Assembly (NCBI GenBank): GCA_002427975.1
Contig: DIZT01000255.1
Location: 3,218-10,017, forward strand
Length of the DNA stretch: 6,800 bases
Reading direction: 5' to 3'
Origin: Micrococcaceae bacterium UBA6021
GTDB taxonomy: Bacteria; Actinomycetota; Actinomycetes; Actinomycetales; Micrococcaceae
A program made the position numbers and the translations under genes. Shown here one piece after another: positions 5,950 to 6,800 of this stretch. Each line of letters begins with the position of its first letter. The first letter of the stretch is position 1. The notes under the pieces were generated by a model. It was given only the letters and a program-made list of their open reading frames with translations. It had not been told where the DNA came from and searched no databases.

Positions 5950-6241
5950 CGAACGCTACACCCGCATCTGTGGACATCCCCGCCCTGTACAACCCCGACG
6001 GCCACTACGGTCTCTGGAACGTGGCCTTGCAGGTTTCCTATGGTATCGGCGTGCTCGTACAGATCCCGTTCCTGGCCCAGGTCACGTGCATAGGTCCCGT
6101 TACCCAATGGCTGCGTGGGGCGGACATCTCCTGGATCGTGGTCACGATGGCGGTTTACTACCTCTGGGCAAGGCCACCAACGGGGCATCGGCCGAGACCA
6201 TCTGCACGGACAGCAACGAAGCTGCGTTGATCCACGTCTGA
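5950..6241 (+). pseudogene. remnant of an NCS1-family nucleobase/allantoin permease, C-terminal piece
   Basis: From about 5964 to 6173 the frame reads SVDIPALYNPDGHYGLWN, a hydrophobic segment (ALQVSYGIGVLVQIPFLA), then IGPVTQWLRGADISWIV and a last hydrophobic stretch ending YYLW. This is the typical end of NCS1 transporters (cytosine, allantoin, hydantoin permeases): the VDxPALYxPxGxYG loop and the GPxxxxLGGADISWI motif before the final membrane segment. About ten preceding membrane segments are missing. After YYLWA the frame runs into PPTGHRPRP, while the frame one base over continues GKATNGASAETI to a stop at 6239-6241. One missing C near 6168 would join them as YYLWAKATNG, so a single-base deletion is likely. 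A GTG at 5868 gives a 120-codon open frame, but it is not a plausible transporter. The remnant ends just before the terminator, which may be its original one. Confidence 0.72.
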
Positions 6242-6250
6242 TGTGAACGA

Positions 6251-6296
6251 GCAAGGGCTACCGTCCGTATATTCGCACGGAAGCCCTTGCTTTGTT
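6251..6296 (+). terminator. rho-independent terminator
   Basis: GCAAGGGCT (6251-6259) pairs perfectly with AGCCCTTGC (6282-6290). CCGT (6261-6264) and ACGG (6277-6280) extend the stem across an A-A mismatch. TTTGTT follows at 6291-6296, giving a plus-strand terminator with a short T-tract. It begins 10 bases after the stop of the permease remnant and lies between convergent genes. It may also help stop minus-strand transcription leaving the DUF4192 gene. Confidence 0.8.
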
Positions 6297-6340
6297 GATG
6301 ACCGGCACAGCGTTCTGGCCCCAGTGCAACGCGACGGCGG

Positions 6341-6788
6341 TTAGGAGGCTTCCAGCCCCCGCTCTCGATACGCCGTGTTCTTGTCCATGCTCCAGCCGGC
6401 GACCATGCCGGCGCCGATCATTTGGTCGCTGAGCCGGGCGAGGCGGAAGTCGGGGTCGGCGTCGAGGGCGAGTTCGAGGAATTGGTGGGCTTTGCTGCCG
6501 CGGCCTTCCCACCAGTTGATGAAGGCGATGGCGGTCAGGGCGGGGGCTGAGTGTTGCGTGGCGCTGTGCGTGTAGGCGTGGACGAGGAGTTGTTCTGCCC
6601 ATTCAACTCGGGACCATCGCGGTTTGCCATGCGTCTGGGCCAGTAGGACGCGGTCCATGGGTTCGTCGATTCCGGGGATGTCGGCCATGAGTTGGTCCCG
6701 GATGGCGGGGAACTGGAGGTTCGCGATCAGGCCGATCGTCTGCTCCGGGTCCGAGTAGGTGGTCGCTGAGAGCATCCCTGTCCATAGG
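6341..6788 (-). CDS. DUF4192 domain-containing protein, C-terminal part (5' end missing)
   Basis: The last roughly 149 codons of a protein whose frame is open to the right edge. The visible part fits the C-terminal half of DUF4192, an actinobacterial family of unknown function, usually about 350-400 residues. Family signs, numbered from the ATG at 6775, are FPAIRDQLM (22-30), the RVEWAEQLLVHAY helix (56-68), FINWWEGRGSKAHQFLELAL (85-104), and DPDFRLARLSDQMIGAGMVAGW (107-128). The ATG at 6773-6775 is internal rather than a real start: the frame continues upstream as LWTG, no good ribosome binding site precedes the ATG, and the family's N-terminal half is missing. DUF4192 genes are often found on actinobacterial plasmids and other accessory DNA. 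The gene converges on the terminator region. The family call is fairly firm; its role is unknown. Confidence 0.75.
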
Positions 6789-6800
6789 CTGTCTCTTATA
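6789..6800. other. probable Nextera/Tn5 mosaic-end adapter sequence
   Basis: CTGTCTCTTATA is exactly the first 12 bases of the 19-base Tn5 mosaic end used in Nextera libraries, read inward from the insert. It sits at the very end of the window, as expected for untrimmed adapter at a contig edge. It should not be treated as genomic sequence, and the DUF4192 frame should not be translated through it. Confidence 0.8.

Noticed and set aside
5868..6230. Intact 120-codon gene starting at GTG 5868
   Set aside because: Only the middle part resembles a transporter end, the N-terminus comes from a different decayed gene, and the C-terminus runs out of frame. It is better read as a pseudogene.
6258..6602. 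Minus-strand frame rich in Pro and Arg next to the DUF4192 frame
   Set aside because: It is a frame-shadow of the DUF4192 gene with low-complexity PR-rich translation and no motifs.
1..6800. CRISPR arrays, tRNA or rRNA genes, insertion sequences, toxin-antitoxin or defence genes
   Set aside because: I looked for direct repeat arrays, tRNA arm motifs, transposase motifs and terminal repeats on both strands and found none.

Overview
The window is GC-rich, with GC-ending codons, strong purine ribosome binding sites and short intergenic gaps. This suits a high-GC actinobacterium. Codon usage, lipoprotein style and the presence of a DUF4192 gene make an Arthrobacter-like member of the Micrococcaceae the best guess, but that is inference and no marker gene is present.

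Layout: (1) Positions 1-134 hold no gene I can support. (2) 135-1527, minus strand: a LacI-family repressor followed by a small ABM-fold monooxygenase-like gene, probably co-transcribed. (3) 1528-1637: divergent control region with two copies of a 12-base near-palindrome, GACATCGTTGTC, which I propose as the operator of the LacI protein. (4) 1638-5754, plus strand: a carbohydrate uptake operon with lipoprotein binding protein, permease, single-domain ATPase and PfkB sugar kinase. Its order and sequence features match the fructose transporter FrcB-FrcC-FrcA plus fructokinase known from rhizobia. Strong hairpins lie between binding protein and permease, and between ATPase and kinase. (5) 5755-6241: a patch of decayed genes, namely the C-terminal end of a ribose-type (two-domain) sugar ABC ATPase, then the C-terminal end of an NCS1 nucleobase permease, both frameshifted. 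(6) 6251-6296: a rho-independent terminator. (7) 6341-6788, minus strand: the C-terminal part of a DUF4192 protein, cut by the end of the assembled sequence. (8) The last 12 bases match the Tn5/Nextera mosaic end and look like sequencing adapter.

How the genes work together: the lipoprotein would capture a monosaccharide (probably fructose) outside the membrane, the permease and ATPase would import it unphosphorylated, and the PfkB kinase would phosphorylate it for glycolysis. The LacI protein would repress both itself and the operon until an inducing sugar binds.

No new defence, mobile or RNA-based system is visible. The points most worth a second look are the paired operators (one sits on the repressor's own start codons), the two intercistronic hairpins, the previously unannotated transporter remnants, and the adapter contamination at the right edge.
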